Source: Hanleya hanleyi
Taxonomy: Eukaryota > Mollusca > Polyplacophora > Lepidopleurida > Hanleyidae
Direction: 5' to 3'
NCBI GenBank assembly: GCA_036873755.1
Contig: JAVTVY010010452.1
Span: 62,001 to 126,000, forward strand
DNA length: 64,000 nucleotides
The translations under genes were made by a program, and so were the position numbers. This document shows, piece after piece, positions 43,985-54,466 of the stretch. The stretch's first letter is position 1. The number at the start of each line of letters is the position of its first letter. The notes beneath the pieces were generated by a model. It was given only the letters and a program-made list of their open reading frames with translations. It made no database searches and had not been told where the DNA came from.

Positions 43985-44500
43985 TGTCTGGTTACCCATT
44001 GACTGCAATTTGGATATTTCCAGACGAAGAGTATTGGCTGCATTTGTATTCTTTGGCTATCCAATGAGCGCAGTTCCAATGTTTCGAGATGAAATCTATT
44101 GACTGCAGTTCTATTCTGTGGTTACATGTTGAGCGCAGTTGGGATATTTCGAGACGGAGTGTACTGACTGAAATTGTATATTTTAGTTACCTTTTGAGTG
44201 CATTTTGCATATTTCGAGATGACGTGTTTGACCGAAATTGTATTTTTAGGCTACCAATTGAATGCAGTTTGGATATTCCGAAATGATTGTTTTGACTTCA
44301 TTTCTATTATTTGGTTACCTATTGAGCGCAGTTTGGATATTTCGGGATGAGGTTATTAACTAGAATTGTATATTTTGGTTTCCCATTGAGCGCAGTTTGA
44401 ATATTTCGAGATGAAGTATAGTGTATTGAGTTCAGTTGTATTGTTTATTTAGTCATTAAGTGAATCTGGGTATTCCTGAATGAAGCATACTTATACTGAT
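43985..44500 (+). repeat. ~85-100-bp degenerate satellite (first array)
   Basis: About six units with GATATTTCGAGACGAAG, TTGACTGCAATTGTATTCT, TTGGTTACCCATTGAGCGCA. The same words occur in the array at 55370-56180. Confidence 0.75.
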
Positions 44501-44599
44501 TGGGGGAATGTCCATTTTACATCATATACCATGTTATTAGGGTTATACTGATTTCTCCCAAGAAAAAATGCCAGACACATTGGCTTTAGTTGGATAAAA

Positions 44600-45445
44600 T
44601 CGCCACACTTGAATTCTTTGTTGCCCTGCTCCGTACAAGTCCTTTATAACTTCTATCGGCTGTGGAACGACTGGGATAAAATTGACACAACACCGATGGA
44701 AATTTCTTGTAAAACTATTCAGCGTTCTGAAGAGTGGGAATACAGATCGCATCAGGCTATTTATACAGATGGTTCTAAAGATGGTGAGAGAGTAGCATGT
44801 GCTACTATCTTTACTTCCAAAACTAAAACCTATGGACTACCAGGTAGTACAGTTCGATATTCACTGCCGAAGCAAAAGCTCTACTGTCGGCTTTAGAAGG
44901 TATTGGGTCCACTAAAAGGGAAAAATATGTCATATTCTCAGATTCACTGTCATGCCTTCAAGAAATTGAAGGAAATAGATTTGATCAACAGATTGATATT
45001 GTGTTTTTGTTGGGTACCCGGTCACGTTGACAGCAAAGGTAATACCGAAGCTGATAAAATAGTTAAGGCAGCCCTAGATAATGAAGTTGATCCTGTTGGA
45101 ATACAGCGATTTCAGACCATCTGTCTGTGTTTATATGAGAAAGTTGTTTCAATCTTTATGGGATGCTATGGATAATAACAAACTTCACGAGTTCAAAAAA
45201 CTGTAGGCTATACTCATCTGAACAGCCAGAAACGTTTCGATCAAGCCATGATTAGACTATGTAGAATCGGCCATACACGATTAACTCACGAACATTTACT
45301 GCAAAAAGAGCCAGTCCCAAGGTGTATTCCATGCCACGAAGATCTCACAGTGAAACATATTCTTATCGACTCTGTAGATGTTAACATTGTAGGAGATACC
45401 TTTATCGAGCAGCTACTTTGGAAGATCGTTTTAATCGAGTAAAAA
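44600..45445 (+). pseudogene. LINE fragment: RNase H and zinc-knuckle C-terminus
   Basis: Remnant of the 3' part of a non-LTR retrotransposon ORF2. RNase H signatures: IYTDGSK (first Asp), a degraded acidic helix near 44865, VIFSDSLSC (second Asp, frame different from the previous block) and WVPGHVDSKGNTEADKIVKAA. Further on, IGHTRLTHEHLLQKEPVPRC and CHEDLTVKHIL form the usual Cys/His tail. Frames change at least twice and stops interrupt, so it is dead. An RNase H domain suggests an I/Nimb-type clade. The reverse transcriptase is missing upstream. Confidence 0.8.
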
Positions 45446-45589
45446 AAAGATTATATTTAGATTATTCGAGAGAGATCGGTTTGTGGTATAAATTTTAATG
45501 TATGTACATGTTTTTAATGCATTAGATTACTGAGTTATTAATTTAGATCATATTCTTAGAATTTTGTTTTGATCGTCGCTACATTATAA

Positions 45590-45966
45590 GCGTCTGGTCC
45601 TTCATTCATAATTCAGCCGTCGTCCATTAAAAAATATCCGCGTCCATAATCCAAGGACCTATTCCTTGTTCCAAAAATATCGAATCCGTATCGCCGATCA
45701 GTATTCTTAATCCAAAATATTCGTTGTAAATTCGTCATCCAGAGAATGACGTATCTCAGCGACGCTTTGATTGTGACTGTTCATATGAGCATCATGAGGA
45801 CCTTGAAGTACATGGGTCCATACGGTCCCTAGCCCCGGATTAAGCGGAATTAGACACAAGTTCGAAACGTAACGCCATAGATCTTGCACGCTACGTTCGT
45901 ATTTTGCTCTCCGCATGCAATATGTATCGCCAAATTTGAGAAACTTTTGAGTGGAGGCGCTTGGTG
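45590..45966 (-). mobile_element. PLE family A terminal copy abutting the second Polinton
   Basis: It runs from ACCAAGCGCCTCC at the 5' end to the CGCTTATAAT 3' end with an internal deletion of about 130 bp. Its 5' boundary is almost identical to that of 14333-14839. It ends 7 bp before the AGTAGTATATAG terminus of the second element. Confidence 0.85.
45751..45857 (-). ncRNA. Structured RNA motif, family A copy
   Basis: A diverged minus-strand copy. The conserved core and all three stems are still recognisable, with a few substitutions. Confidence 0.5.
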
Positions 45967-45973
45967 GTATAGC

Positions 45974-46864
45974 AGTAGTATATAGCCGTGATTTCGAGTA
46001 AGGTTTTCCAGGGAGGTAACTCTTGGTCCCCTTTTTTCCAGGTTAAAGGTATAGGGGACGCCCCGTCATCTCCCCAAGAGTTCCGCCAGGGGAGGGAGTT
46101 CCGCCAGGGGGCGCCACCAGCTCAAGGTCACTATAGTTCCGGCAAAGGGCCCCTGGGCATGTATTCTTCCGCGGTGATGCGGTCTGGTGGTGATGCGGTC
46201 GCGGGAAAAAGCTTCCGCGGAGAAAAAGTAGTCCCCAGACTTCAAATACGCTACATGGTCCGATTGGGTCGAGTGAGGTATCAAAGTGAAGCATTCGTGA
46301 AGGGGCATCCAGTCATGGGTGGGTGTATGTAAAATTAGGATTTTTTCCCGAAACTATAAAAAGCGGAACACGGACTTTACCCCTAAAATAGGGGAAAACA
46401 CCTATCAACTCTAGCCAAAAGGGCTAATATCGATCCCCGGGCTTATCGGGACCTGCCTATCAAGTCAATGGGGGTGGGTGCATGTAAAATTAGGATTTTC
46501 CCCCGAAACTATCAAAAGCGGAACACGGACTTTACCCCTAAAATAGGGGAAAACCCCTATCAACCCTAGCCAAAAGGGCTAATATCGGTCCCCGGGCTTA
46601 TCGGGGCCTGCCTATCAAGTCAATGGGGTGGGTGCATGTAAAATAAGGATTTTTTCCCGAAACTATAAAAAGCGGAACACAGACTTTACCCCTACAATAG
46701 GGGTCTGTATTATACAATATAAGGGAAAATGCCTGTATGGGGTATGGGGATGGTCAATTTTTTTCGTGGGCTACTATGGCTTGTGGGGTCTCGTTTTTCT
46801 CGTTTCGCCAAGAAAATGACAATAGGAAGAATCCCGGAGCGAATCGGTGAAATTTTTGGGAAAA
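45974..46864 (+). repeat. Second element, outer left TIR
   Basis: Contains three tandem ~150-bp units with CTATAAAAAGCGGAACACGG, the hairpins CCCCTAAAATAGGGG and AGCCAAAAGGGCT, and GGGCTTATCGGG. The reverse complement is at 53300-54257 with four units. A single related unit is in the first element at 14030-14120. Confidence 0.85.
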
Positions 46865-47155
46865 TTACAAGCGTCTAGTCCGTCATTCATAATCCAGCCG
46901 TCGTCCATTAGAGAATATCCGCGTCCATAATCCAAAGACCTATTCCATATTCCATATAACAGTATTAGCACCAAATTCAAAAAGACAATCATAGTATACA
47001 TAAACATAGGCTTGTTTCCTGCAAGAGAGAAGCGGTCAACAGTTTTCAATGATGCCGGCAAGACATCATGATGTTCCAAAAATATCAAATCCGTATCGCT
47101 GATCAGTATTCTTAATCCATAATATTCGTTGTAAGGTCGTCATCTAAAGAATGAT

Positions 47156-47263
47156 GTATCTCAGTCACGCTTTGATTGTGACTGTTCATATGAGTACCAT
47201 GAGGATCTTGAAGTACATGGGTTCATACGGCCCCTAGCCCCGGGTTAAGCGGAATTAGACACA
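47156..47263 (-). ncRNA. Structured RNA motif, family A, in the intact PLE
   Basis: Begins a few bases after the RT stop codon and has the full P1, core, stem A, GAACA, stem B (AGTCAC/GTGACT) and AATCAAAGC loop. Confidence 0.55.
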
Positions 47264-47265
47264 AG

Positions 47266-48816
47266 TTACGAAACGTAGCGCCATAGATCTTGCACGCTAC
47301 GTTCGTATTTTGCTATCAGCATGCGATATGTATCGCCAAATTTGAGAAACTTTGAGTGGAGGCGCTTGGTGGAATAGCCCTGTTTTATAAGTTTCTGCAA
47401 CAATGTTTTGTGACGTTGATTAAAATCATCACATCTAACACAGGATCTAGCAAATGCTACTAAGCGAGATATGTATACGCCATACGCAGGTCCCACTGGA
47501 ATATTACTATCCAGAAAGGGATAGTTTACGATGTCGAAATTGTAATCATCTCTTTTGTCATAAAGTCGACGAGAGAGAATGCCCGCTTCATTTTTATAGA
47601 GATAGAGATCTAAATAAGATGTGCCTGTAGGGCTATCTGTAGTTTCCTTCAAATCCAGTGAAGGTGGATATATATCCTTCACTGCGTCATTTATATAGCG
47701 ATTATCCACAGCGAGAAGATCGTCTATATAGCGTTTGGTGAATGAGAAGGAACGGGCTTTGAATGGATCGGTTTTTGAAAGCGCCTGCATATAGTCATAT
47801 TCATAAGAGAACAGATACAGGTCAGCCAACAGGGGTGCACAATTAGTACCCATTGGAATACCTATATGCTGCTGATATATTGTGTTGCCAAATTTCACAT
47901 AGATATTTTTAATGAGAAATTCAAGCAACTCTATAAACAAAGAAACATCCCATGAATGATATCTCTTGTATGTAGTAGAGCTAAAGAATGCTTTATGGCT
48001 TCCGACATTAATATATCTACGATCAGTTTTCTTGAACACAGATACTATTAATGAACTACGGTCAATAAGGTCCTGATGAGGGATTGTAGTATAGAGAGTC
48101 GAGAAATCCCATGTGGATACATGTCTGTACGGTATGTGACCTTTAGCATCAAGTTCTTCCGTAAGACATTTTGAGTTTTTCAATATCCACATACATTCAA
48201 CGCCAGAGTTCTTAGAAATAGTGGCGCAATACCTTTCCCAAAATGCTTTTACCTCCTGAAGGGCCCTCGTCAATAGGGTTGAAAGAAGCTTGGTGGTGCA
48301 GCTTCTAGAACCAGCTATGAATCTAGCTTTGTATGGTGATTTATGCATTTTGGGAGTCCAGTATATTTTTGGTATGTCGTTATGATTGGTTGGAAGACAA
48401 ATACCTCTTTCCCTGAGAAACTTTTTGTGATTGTTAAATAAATCTTCCAGATTAAATGCAGTTTGGGAGTAAGTAGACGTATTTGATGAAGATGTGTCTA
48501 CACTCAATTCTTTAACCAGCACCTGGTAATAGTAATATTTACATATGAATATTATATTATTCGGAGCTTTGTCTGCTGGGACTATGACGAATTTACTCTG
48601 GAGATTTGCTAGAATTTCTTGCGAATTGAGGTTTCTCAGTACTTGTTTTACTTGGGGAAGAGTACTTCTGTCAATATGGCGGATTGTTTCAACGACCTTG
48701 CTCTTGGTGAGGTCCAGCCAATCAGCGAGTACTGTAGGTTCAACTTTTTCTCGCTTAGACCAATCAATAACGTACTGTTCTAATGCAGACATGACTATCT
48801 TCTGGTCGGCCTTCAT
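47266..48816 (-). CDS. Penelope-like reverse transcriptase
   Basis: 516 codons from the ATG at 48816. The open frame extends 42 codons further upstream into Polinton TIR satellite, so a chimeric start is also possible. It copies PLE RNA at nicked DNA. With positions counted on the longer frame, YWTPKMHKSPYKAR is at 194-207, motif A TWDFSTLYTTIP at 277-288, the IGIPMGTNCAPLLADLYLF block at 360-378 and the catalytic YIDD at 405-408. The thumb-like C-terminus ends DLWRYVS. The N-terminal Cys/His region seen in the 8.7 kb copy is missing, and no GIY-YIG endonuclease is attached. The enzyme core seems intact. Autonomous movement is doubtful. Confidence 0.93.
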   Translation of the reverse strand: MKADQKIVMSALEQYVIDWSKREKVEPTVLADWLDLTKSKVVETIRHIDRSTLPQVKQVLRNLNSQEILANLQSKFVIVPADKAPNNIIFICKYYYYQVLVKELSVDTSSSNTSTYSQTAFNLEDLFNNHKKFLRERGICLPTNHNDIPKIYWTPKMHKSPYKARFIAGSRSCTTKLLSTLLTRALQEVKAFWERYCATISKNSGVECMWILKNSKCLTEELDAKGHIPYRHVSTWDFSTLYTTIPHQDLIDRSSLIVSVFKKTDRRYINVGSHKAFFSSTTYKRYHSWDVSLFIELLEFLIKNIYVKFGNTIYQQHIGIPMGTNCAPLLADLYLFSYEYDYMQALSKTDPFKARSFSFTKRYIDDLLAVDNRYINDAVKDIYPPSLDLKETTDSPTGTSYLDLYLYKNEAGILSRRLYDKRDDYNFDIVNYPFLDSNIPVGPAYGVYISRLVAFARSCVRCDDFNQRHKTLLQKLIKQGYSTKRLHSKFLKFGDTYRMLIAKYERSVQDLWRYVS

Positions 48817-48820
48817 ATTT

Positions 48821-49740
48821 ACCGGGTAGGCCTGTATATAGGCATATAGGCTGGCTATATGGGGGTATAGGTTCAACCTGGGAAATTCACACACGTTCAT
48901 TGTGATATGGGTTGCTTGGATTTGTTTTTCACGTCTCGTCATTTAGAACACGATGGGAAGGGTCCCGGAGCGAAACGGTGAAATTTTTGGAAAGTACCAT
49001 ATAGCCCATATAGTCCCATACTGGCTATGGGGATATAGGTTCAATCTGGGAAATTCACATACGTTTATTGTGATATGGGCTGTTTGGATTTGTTTTTCAC
49101 GTCTCGTCATTTAGAACACGATGGGAAGGGTCCCGGAGCGAAACGGTGAAATTTTTGGAAAAGTACCGGGTAGGGCTGTATATAGTCCCATACTGGCTAT
49201 ATGGGGGTACAGGTTCAACCTGGGAAATTCACATACGTTCATTGTGATATGGGCTGTTTGGATTTGTTTTTCTCGTCTCGTCATTTAGAACACGATGGGA
49301 GGGGTTTCGAAGCGAAACGGTGAAATTTTTGGAAAAAGTTCACCGAGGCCTGGGTAAGCCCATATGCCTATACTGCATGGCTATGGGGGTATAGGTTCAT
49401 ACCGGGTGGACGTTTTGGGGTCGAGGTGAGTCCCTAATGATCCTATGATGTCGTATGAGGTCTTATTTTGAAGCTCTCGTTGAGGAGCATCCGACTGGAC
49501 TAATGGTTCGTCCGTTTCCAATAGTCTGTACATGCGCAGTCTGGCCGTAGTATAGAAAGCAGGCATTTTGGGGGGGTATGTGAGTGTGTGTTTGGGGTAG
49601 AGATGGACAGCTATGGGTCTGAATGGGTCGTGGAAGGTGTCAAAGTGAAGCTTGTGTGGGTTAGTCAGAATGGCATGTTTTTAAGTGCAAGTCGCGTCAA
49701 TCTGCGCATGCGCAGTTGGTTGTAGTAAGTAAAGTGGCCA
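48821..49740 (+). repeat. Second element, inner left TIR satellites
   Basis: Three to four ~172-bp units (CCCGGAGCGAAACGGTGAAA, GATATGGGCTGTTTGGATTT, CTCGTCATTTAGAACACGAT) followed by diverged units of the NRF1-type satellite (CTGCGCATGCGCAG near 49697). The counterpart is at 52333-53300. Confidence 0.85.
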
Positions 49741-49741
49741 T

Positions 49742-50350
49742 TTTGGGGCAGTACAGGAAGGTATTTGGGGTCGAGATGGACCATCCTTGGTCCGAATGCG
49801 TCCTGGGAGGTGTCATGTTGTAGCTCTCGGGGTGTAGACCCCGATTTGAGGGATGTTCACGTCATCTGTGACGTCATTGGTGACGTCATCAGTACGAGTA
49901 GTAGCCAAAGTGAACATTTTGGGGCAGGGAAGGAAGGTATTTGGGGTAGAGATGGACCATCCTTGGTCCGAATGCGTCCTGGGAGGTGTCATCTTGTAGC
50001 TCTCGGGGTGTACAGCCCGATTTGAGGGATGTTCCCGTTATCTGTGACGTCATCGGTGACGTCATCAGTACGAGTAGTAGCGAAAGTGGGCATTTTAGGA
50101 AAGTGAAGGAAGGTATTTGGTGTATAGATGGACCATCCTTGGTCCGAATGTGTCGTGGGAGGTGTCATGTTGTAGCTCTCGGGGTGTACACCCCGATTTG
50201 AGGCATGTCCGCAGCATCTGTGACGTCATTGGTGACGTCATCAGTACGAGTAGTAGCGAAAGCGGGTATTTTGGGGCAGTGAAGGAAGGTATTTGGTGTA
50301 GAGATGGACCATCCTTGGTTCGAATGCGTCGTGTGAGGTGTCATCTTGTA
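49742..50350 (+). repeat. 176-bp satellite with paired CRE sites
   Basis: GTATTTGG recurs at exact 176-bp steps (49761, 49937, 50113, 50289). Each full unit contains GTGACGTCATTGGTGACGTC, i.e. two TGACGTCA palindromes 10-11 bp apart, plus GGACCATCCTTGGTCCGAAT and GTAGCTCTCGGGGTGTA. TGACGTCA is the consensus CREB/ATF site. Confidence 0.9.
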
Positions 50351-50865
50351 GCAACGCCCGCCAACACCAAGCTCAATGCTTCAACGCCCTGGTGAAATAG
50401 CTCAGAAGCTCTGATTTTCTAGATATTCCATGGAATTGTCACTCATTCTTCGAAATGCAGTGACGTCCGTCGTTACGCCTTAACAGACCGGAGAGAGTAC
50501 AACAACAACAACAAGGATGAGACATGAGAGAACAACAACAACAAGAAGTTTTTTCATATAGTTTATTCTTCCCAATGTTACATCATACCCACGCTGGGGG
50601 AGCCGCGTTGGGTATATTTACAATTCAAGAAGACTCTTGTCCAATCAGAGGCCACCATTTGCATCTGTCATATTCGTTCCTGTCCGTTAGATGTATTCTT
50701 GTCCAATCAGAAGTCTCCATTTCAGAAAGTTCCATCTTCGGCCATGTTCGCTTTGAACCGTTTATTCTAATCATCGTCGGGCAGCCCAGGATACCGTTGA
50801 GGCAACATATCCTCAGATAGTTGTTTGTGCATTCTGAGTATCTATCAGTGCATGGTTGAATACAT
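50351..50865. other. Internal second-element DNA without a gene
   Basis: It contains ACAACAACAACAACA microsatellite and stretches resembling 6790-6990 and 7855-8000. No coding sequence seen. Confidence 0.4.
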
Positions 50866-51789
50866 TCACCCGATGGGAAGATTCCGGAATTTGGTCACGA
50901 AGAACGTAACATTGGTCACCCTCTCCACTGTCCACTTGGTATTGGGGCGTTGTTGTTGGGCCCATTCCAAGGGATCCACGGTGTCCAGTTTCTCCAGCAT
51001 CGTCTCTAGCGACGCCCGGTTAATGATGGTAAACGGTTGGTCAAATACCCGGATGTTACTGCTCGGGTAAAAGTATCGGACTTGATCTGTCTCCTTATGC
51101 TGCAGTACATAGCCAAACGCCAGATTTAATTTGAAGGACGTAGCTTGGTCATTGAAGATGGCTTCCACGTAGTTGCGTAGACGGGTGAGGTCAGTCAGTC
51201 GGAAATTGTAGATATCTTGAATAGGGCGATGACGGTGGAAACAGTGCCGTATCATGGACCAATGGCGACGATAGATGTCACTCACTGGATGGGCGTCCTG
51301 TAAGAGATCGCTGGGAACATCCACCGCATCTTCCAGAAAATGTTCGTTGTTGTCAGGCGTATGACTGGGAACAGTAATGCTAGGGACCGGCTGGATATCT
51401 AGGCTCTTCTGAACTGTGGGTATAGGCGGGCTCTCCGTGATCGCATCACCAGTGGCATTCGTCTCCCCGGGCTCATCTTCACTAGGTGTGACCCTCATGG
51501 GTGCCTCTTTAGTGGAAAGTTGTCGCTCATACCGTGGTGATGAACTATGAATCAAACGTTGGTGCTGTCTTAACTGACTGGATCTTTTGAAGAATTGACC
51601 ACAACCGTTACATTGTTCCGTCGCGCCCTCGTGGAATGAGCGTTCGTGGCGCAGTAAATGATCCTCCCGATTGAATGACCGTGCGCAGGTTGTACAAGTA
51701 TACCGAGCATCGTTGTGGGTGGAGGCCTCGTGGCGTCGTAAATTATCTAGACGAGTAAACAGCTTCTGGCAAGTTGTGCAAGAGAACAT
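50866..51789 (-). CDS. C2H2 zinc-finger N-terminal part of Polinton PolB, truncated
   Basis: 307 codons from the ATG at 51789, chosen because it follows a TATA box by about 46 bp. The longer open frame upstream is minisatellite. It contains three C2H2 fingers: FSCTTCQKLFTRLDNLRRHE, YTCTTCARSFNREDHLLRHE and CNGCGQFFKRSSQLRQHQ. A linker follows, then a block with YNFRLTDLTRL, FKLNLAFGYVL, YFYPSSN, QQRPNTKWTVERVTNVTFFV and a final NLPIG. I know this block as the start of many invertebrate Polinton polymerase proteins, where it precedes the exonuclease and polymerase domains. Here a stop follows directly and no polymerase motif exists. It could act as a DNA-binding repressor-like fragment, but that is speculative. 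Confidence 0.75.
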   Translation of the reverse strand: MFSCTTCQKLFTRLDNLRRHEASTHNDARYTCTTCARSFNREDHLLRHERSFHEGATEQCNGCGQFFKRSSQLRQHQRLIHSSSPRYERQLSTKEAPMRVTPSEDEPGETNATGDAITESPPIPTVQKSLDIQPVPSITVPSHTPDNNEHFLEDAVDVPSDLLQDAHPVSDIYRRHWSMIRHCFHRHRPIQDIYNFRLTDLTRLRNYVEAIFNDQATSFKLNLAFGYVLQHKETDQVRYFYPSSNIRVFDQPFTIINRASLETMLEKLDTVDPLEWAQQQRPNTKWTVERVTNVTFFVTKFRNLPIG

Positions 51790-51834
51790 TTCGGCTGTGG
51801 ATCTGGAAATGATGAATGCCGTAAAAATTCCCAC

Positions 51835-51841
51835 TTTTATA
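51835..51841 (-). promoter_or_regulatory. TATA box of the PolB-N gene
   Basis: On the minus strand GTATAAAAGTGGGAATTTTT, the same 20 bases as at 16751-16770 of the first element. Confidence 0.75.
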
Positions 51842-52215
51842 CGTTTTTCCGTGACATTCGTGTCTTTTCGGCAACCTCCGTGACTCTTCGGGCATCTCCG
51901 TGTCTCTTCGGTAACCTCCGTGACATCTTCGGTCATCTCCGTGTCTCTTCGGTGACCTCCATGACATCTTCGGTAACCTCCGTGTCTCTTCGGGCACCTC
52001 CGTGACATCTTCGGTCACCTCCGTGTCTCTTCGGTCACCTCCGTAACTACCCGGCTGTTCCCGTGTAAACCCGGATGGATCTCCGTGTCTCTTCGGTGAC
52101 CACCGTGACATCTTCGGTCACCTCCGTGTCTCTTCGGTCACCTCCGTGTCTCTTCGGTCACCTCCGTAACATCTTCGGTCACCTCCGTGTCTCTTCGGTC
52201 ACCTCCGTACCGTCA
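51842..52215 (-). repeat. ~20/40-bp minisatellite upstream of PolB-N
   Basis: CACGGAGGTGACCGAAGA-type units (alternating GACACGG and TGTCACGG or ATGTTACGG) repeat about 17 times. Diverged units of the same word occur in the first element's TIRs (14118-14190 and 28085-28160). Confidence 0.85.
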
Positions 52216-52261
52216 ACGATCAGCATGTAGACATATAGAGTATGTACGGCATGTTATGGTA

Positions 52262-52332
52262 TTCATCAGTGCATGAGTGACGCATTCAACCGATGGGGGT
52301 GGTCGGTCAGCATGGTAACGAAAAACGTTACC
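52262..52332 (-). pseudogene. Short second copy of the PolB-N 3' end
   Basis: About 70 bp resembles 50849-50912 (CAGTGCATG, CATTCA.CCGATGGG, GTAACGTT), covering the last codons of the PolB-N block and sequence beyond its stop. It sits directly between the minisatellite and the right TIR. A remnant of duplication or of a second PolB gene. Confidence 0.5.
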
Positions 52333-54257
52333 CCCATAGCCATGCAGTATAGGCCTATGGGCTTACCCAGGCCTCGGTGAACTTTTTCCAAAAATTTCAC
52401 CGTTTCGCTTCGAAACCCCTCCCATCGTGTTCTAAATGACGAGACGAGAAAAACAAATCCAAACAGCCCATATCACAATGAACGTATGTGAATTTCCCAG
52501 GTTGAACCTGTACCCCCATATAGCCAGTATGGGACTATATACAGCCCTACCCGGTACTTTTCCAAAAATTTCACCGTTTCGCTCCGGGACCCTTCCCATC
52601 GTGTTCTAAATGACGAGACGTGAAAAACAAATCCAAACAGCCCATATCACAATAAACGTATGTGAATTTCCCAGGTTGAACCTATATCCCCATAGTCAGT
52701 ATGGGACTATATGGGCTATATGATACTTTTCCAAAAATTTCACCGTTTCGCTCCGGGACCCTTCCCATCGTGTTCTAAATGACGAGACGTGAAAAACAAA
52801 TCCAAGCAACCCATATCACAATGAACGTGTGTGAATTTCCCAGGTTGAACCTATACCCCCATATAGCCAGCCTATATGCCTATATACAGGCCTACCCGGT
52901 ACTTTTCCCAAAAATTTCACCGATTCGCTCCGGGACCCCTCCCATTGTGTTCTAAATGACGAGACGTGAAAAACGAGACCCCACAACCCATATCACAATG
53001 AACGTGTGTGAATTTCCCAGGTTGAACCTATACCCCCATATAGCCAGTATGGACTATATGCAGACCTCGGTGACTTTTTCCCAAAATTTCACCGATTCGC
53101 TCCGGGACCCCTCCCATCGTGTTTTTCTTGGTGAGACGAGAAAAACGAGACCCCACAAGCCATAGTAACACCCACAAAAAATTTGACCACCCCTCCCCCC
53201 CATATAGCCAGTATGAGCCTATATACAGACCTCGGTGACTTTTCCCAAAAATTTCACCGATTCGCTCCGGGACCCTTCCCATTGTCATTTTCTTGGCGAA
53301 ACGAGAAAAACGAGACCCCACAAGCCATAGTAAAGCCCACGAAAAAAATTGACCATCCCCATACCCCATACAGGCATTTTCCCTTATATTGTATAATACA
53401 GACCCCTATTGTAGGGGTAAAGTCCGTGTTCCGCTTTTTATAGTTTCGGGAAAAAATCCTAATTTTACATGCACCCACCCCATTGACTTGATAGGCAGGC
53501 CCCGATAAGCCCGGGGACCGATATTAGCCCTTTTGGCTAGGGTTGATAGGGGTTTTCCCCTATTTTAGGGGTAAAGTCCGTGTTCCGCTTTTTATAGTTT
53601 CGGGGAAAAATCCTAATTTTACATGCACCCACCCCATTGACTTGATAGGCAGGCCCCGATAAGCCCGGGGACCGATATTAGCCCTTTTGGCTAGGGTTGA
53701 TAGGGGTTTTCCCCTATTTTAGGGGTAAAGTCCGTGTTCCGCTTTTTATAGTTTCGGGAAAAAATCCTAATTTTACATGCACCCACCCCATTGACTTGAT
53801 AGGCAGGCCCCGATAAGCCCGGGGATCGATATTAGCCCTTTTGGCTAGAGTTGATAGGTGTTTTCCCCTATTTTAGGGGTAAAGTCCGTGTTCCGCTTTT
53901 TATAGTTTCGAGAAAAAATCCTAATTTTACATACATCCACCCATGACTGGCTGCCCCTTCACGAATGCTTCACTTTGATACCTCACTCGACCCAATCGGA
54001 CCATGCAGCGTATTTGAAGTCTGGGGATTACTTTTTCTCCGCGGAAGCTTTTTCCCGCGACCGCATCACCACCAGACCGCATCACCGCGGAAGAATACAT
54101 GCCCAGGGGGCCCTTTGCCGGAACTATAGTGACCTTGAGCTGGTGGCGCCCCCTGGCGGAACTCCCTCCCCTGGCGGAACTCTTGGGGAGATGACGGGGC
54201 GTCCCCTATACCTTTAACCTGGAAAAAAGGGGACCAAGAGTTACCTCCCTGGAAAAC
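52333..54257 (-). repeat. Second element, right TIR
   Basis: The inverse of the left arm: five to six ~172-bp units (52333-53300), four ~150-bp units with CTATAAAAAGCGG (53390-53935), then the outer part. It lacks the PLE insertion found in the left arm. Confidence 0.88.
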
Positions 54258-54269
54258 CGTGAAATGGAA

Positions 54270-54466
54270 ATGTGACCTTTAGCATCAAGTTCTTCCGTAA
54301 GACATTTTGAGTTTTTCATTATCCACATACATTCAACGCCAGAGTTTTTAGAAATGCCTTTCCCAAAATGTTTTTACCTCCTGAAGGGCCCTCGTCAACA
54401 GGATTGAAAGAAGCCATGCACTCATATGAACAGTCACAATCAAAGCGTGACTGAGATACATCATTC
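54270..54466. mobile_element. Rearranged PLE family A fragments
   Basis: 54270-54413 is RT coding sequence in minus orientation (as 48115-48290, with a 12-bp deletion). 54420-54466 is the stem A to GAGATAC part of the structured motif in plus orientation. Two opposite fragments side by side suggest twin-priming or template-switch events, and they truncate the Polinton right end. Confidence 0.75.

Larger units (their letters stand above)
46865..48820 (-). mobile_element. PLE family A, 5'-truncated with intact RT
   Basis: About 1,956 bp inserted into a TIR satellite unit. Host sequence GGGAAAAGTACCGGG, visible in other units, is split with loss of about one base. The 3' terminus ends CGCTTGTAAT. 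The youngest-looking copy, since its ORF is uninterrupted. Confidence 0.9.
45974..54257. mobile_element. Second Polinton-related element, internally deleted
   Basis: Left terminus AGTAGTATATAG, then GGTTTTCCAGGGAGGTAACT as in the first element. The right arm ends inside the same phrase at 54257, where PLE sequence begins, so the last ~30 bp and any duplication are lost. About 8.3 kb, mostly TIR satellites plus a PLE insertion and one truncated PolB gene. No integrase, ATPase or capsid genes remain. It is a MITE-like Polinton derivative that needs enzymes from elsewhere. Confidence 0.8.

Noticed and set aside
43264..44102. Three Cys/Val-rich ORFs of 179-239 codons
   Set aside because: All frames of a 23-bp satellite. 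No independent coding signal.
50866..52008. Longer 380-codon version of the PolB-N gene
   Set aside because: The extra N-terminal 73 codons are minisatellite upstream of the TATA box, so the internal ATG at 51789 is the better start.
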